A program made the position numbers and the translations under genes. Shown piece by piece: positions 63,905-64,000 of a DNA stretch of 64,000 bases. The DNA comes from Microbacterium maritypicum (GTDB taxonomy: Bacteria; Actinomycetota; Actinomycetes; Actinomycetales; Microbacteriaceae). The notes under the pieces are model-generated. The model worked only from the letters and a program-made list of their open reading frames with translations. It did not search any database and had not been told where the DNA came from. Location: contig NZ_WAAQ01000002.1 in assembly GCF_008868125.1 (NCBI RefSeq), forward strand, positions 948,910 through 1,012,909. The letters are read 5' to 3'. The first letter of the stretch is position 1. Each line of letters begins with the position of its first letter.

Positions 63905-64000
63905 TTGCCCTTCGGGCCTGGCTGTGATGGCTGGGTCGTGGGAGCATCCGATCCTTGAGAACTCAACAGCGTGCACTTGTCAAATGCCAAATTATCCTCG
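63905..64000 (+). other. ribosomal RNA leader with antitermination-like sequence, cut by the window end
   Basis: TCCTTGAGAACTCAACAGCG matches the GAGAACTCAA block commonly seen in actinobacterial rRNA leaders upstream of 16S rRNA. The 16S gene itself would begin beyond 64000. Confidence 0.7.

Overview
The window is a high-GC actinobacterial chromosome segment. Gene content and order suggest Microbacterium or a close member of Microbacteriaceae: Ku/LigD end joining, a Tad pilus locus, ftsEX-smpB, lexA beside a LysM gene, hisCBHA, infC-rpmI-rplT, pheST, arg cluster, tyrS, then a ribosomal RNA leader. This is inference from families and synteny; no search was run. A recurrent signal is a TANNNT -10 hexamer ending 6-9 nt before an ATG or GTG, the layout of leaderless mRNAs. 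I used it to choose many starts. LAYOUT. 1-4.9 kb: cation efflux, divergent ligD/ku, a DedA protein and tRNA-Leu(UAG). 5.0-17.3 kb: a Tad (Flp) pilus operon, tadA-tadB-tadC-pilin-tadE-like-tadG-like, interrupted inside tadC by a 7,756-bp integrative element (7923-15678). Joining the two tadC parts at a shared CC dinucleotide restores one 312-codon frame. The two inner element ends together form a near-symmetric attP centred on the same CC. The element carries a large serine recombinase, a regulatory/replication-like module with a winged-helix protein, several small orphan proteins, one HK97-fold major capsid protein and a TIGR02391-family cargo gene with a HEPN-like RxxxxH motif. It has no portal, terminase, protease or tail gene, so it looks like a capsid-encoding phage satellite or a reduced prophage that could switch the pilus operon off and on by insertion and excision. 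17.3-28.8 kb: NUDIX and MFS genes, prfB, two paralogous DUF2510 membrane proteins, ftsEX-smpB, an S9 peptidase, and lexA divergent from a LysM protein with SOS-box-like operators between them. 28.9-37 kb: hisCBH-hisA, an SseB-like gene, DUF1844, then infC-rpmI-rplT. infC has no ordinary start codon and apparently begins at ATC behind a long structured leader. A SpoU methylase follows. 36.6-46.8 kb: a two-component system with an orphan TAXI solute-binding lipoprotein, a glutamate-type ABC importer (gluABCD) and pheST. 46.9-51 kb: an epimerase-like gene, a TPP riboswitch, thiM and a ThiE-ThiD-TenA triple fusion. 51-57.9 kb: argCJBDFH as one overlapping operon without argG or argR, preceded by a leaderless 26-codon ORF whose end is packed with arginine codons, a candidate attenuator. 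57.9-64 kb: DUF1349, a SatD/membrane pair, tyrS, DUF4184, a CoA-transferase-like gene, and tandem strong promoters leading to a ribosomal RNA operon that starts beyond the window.
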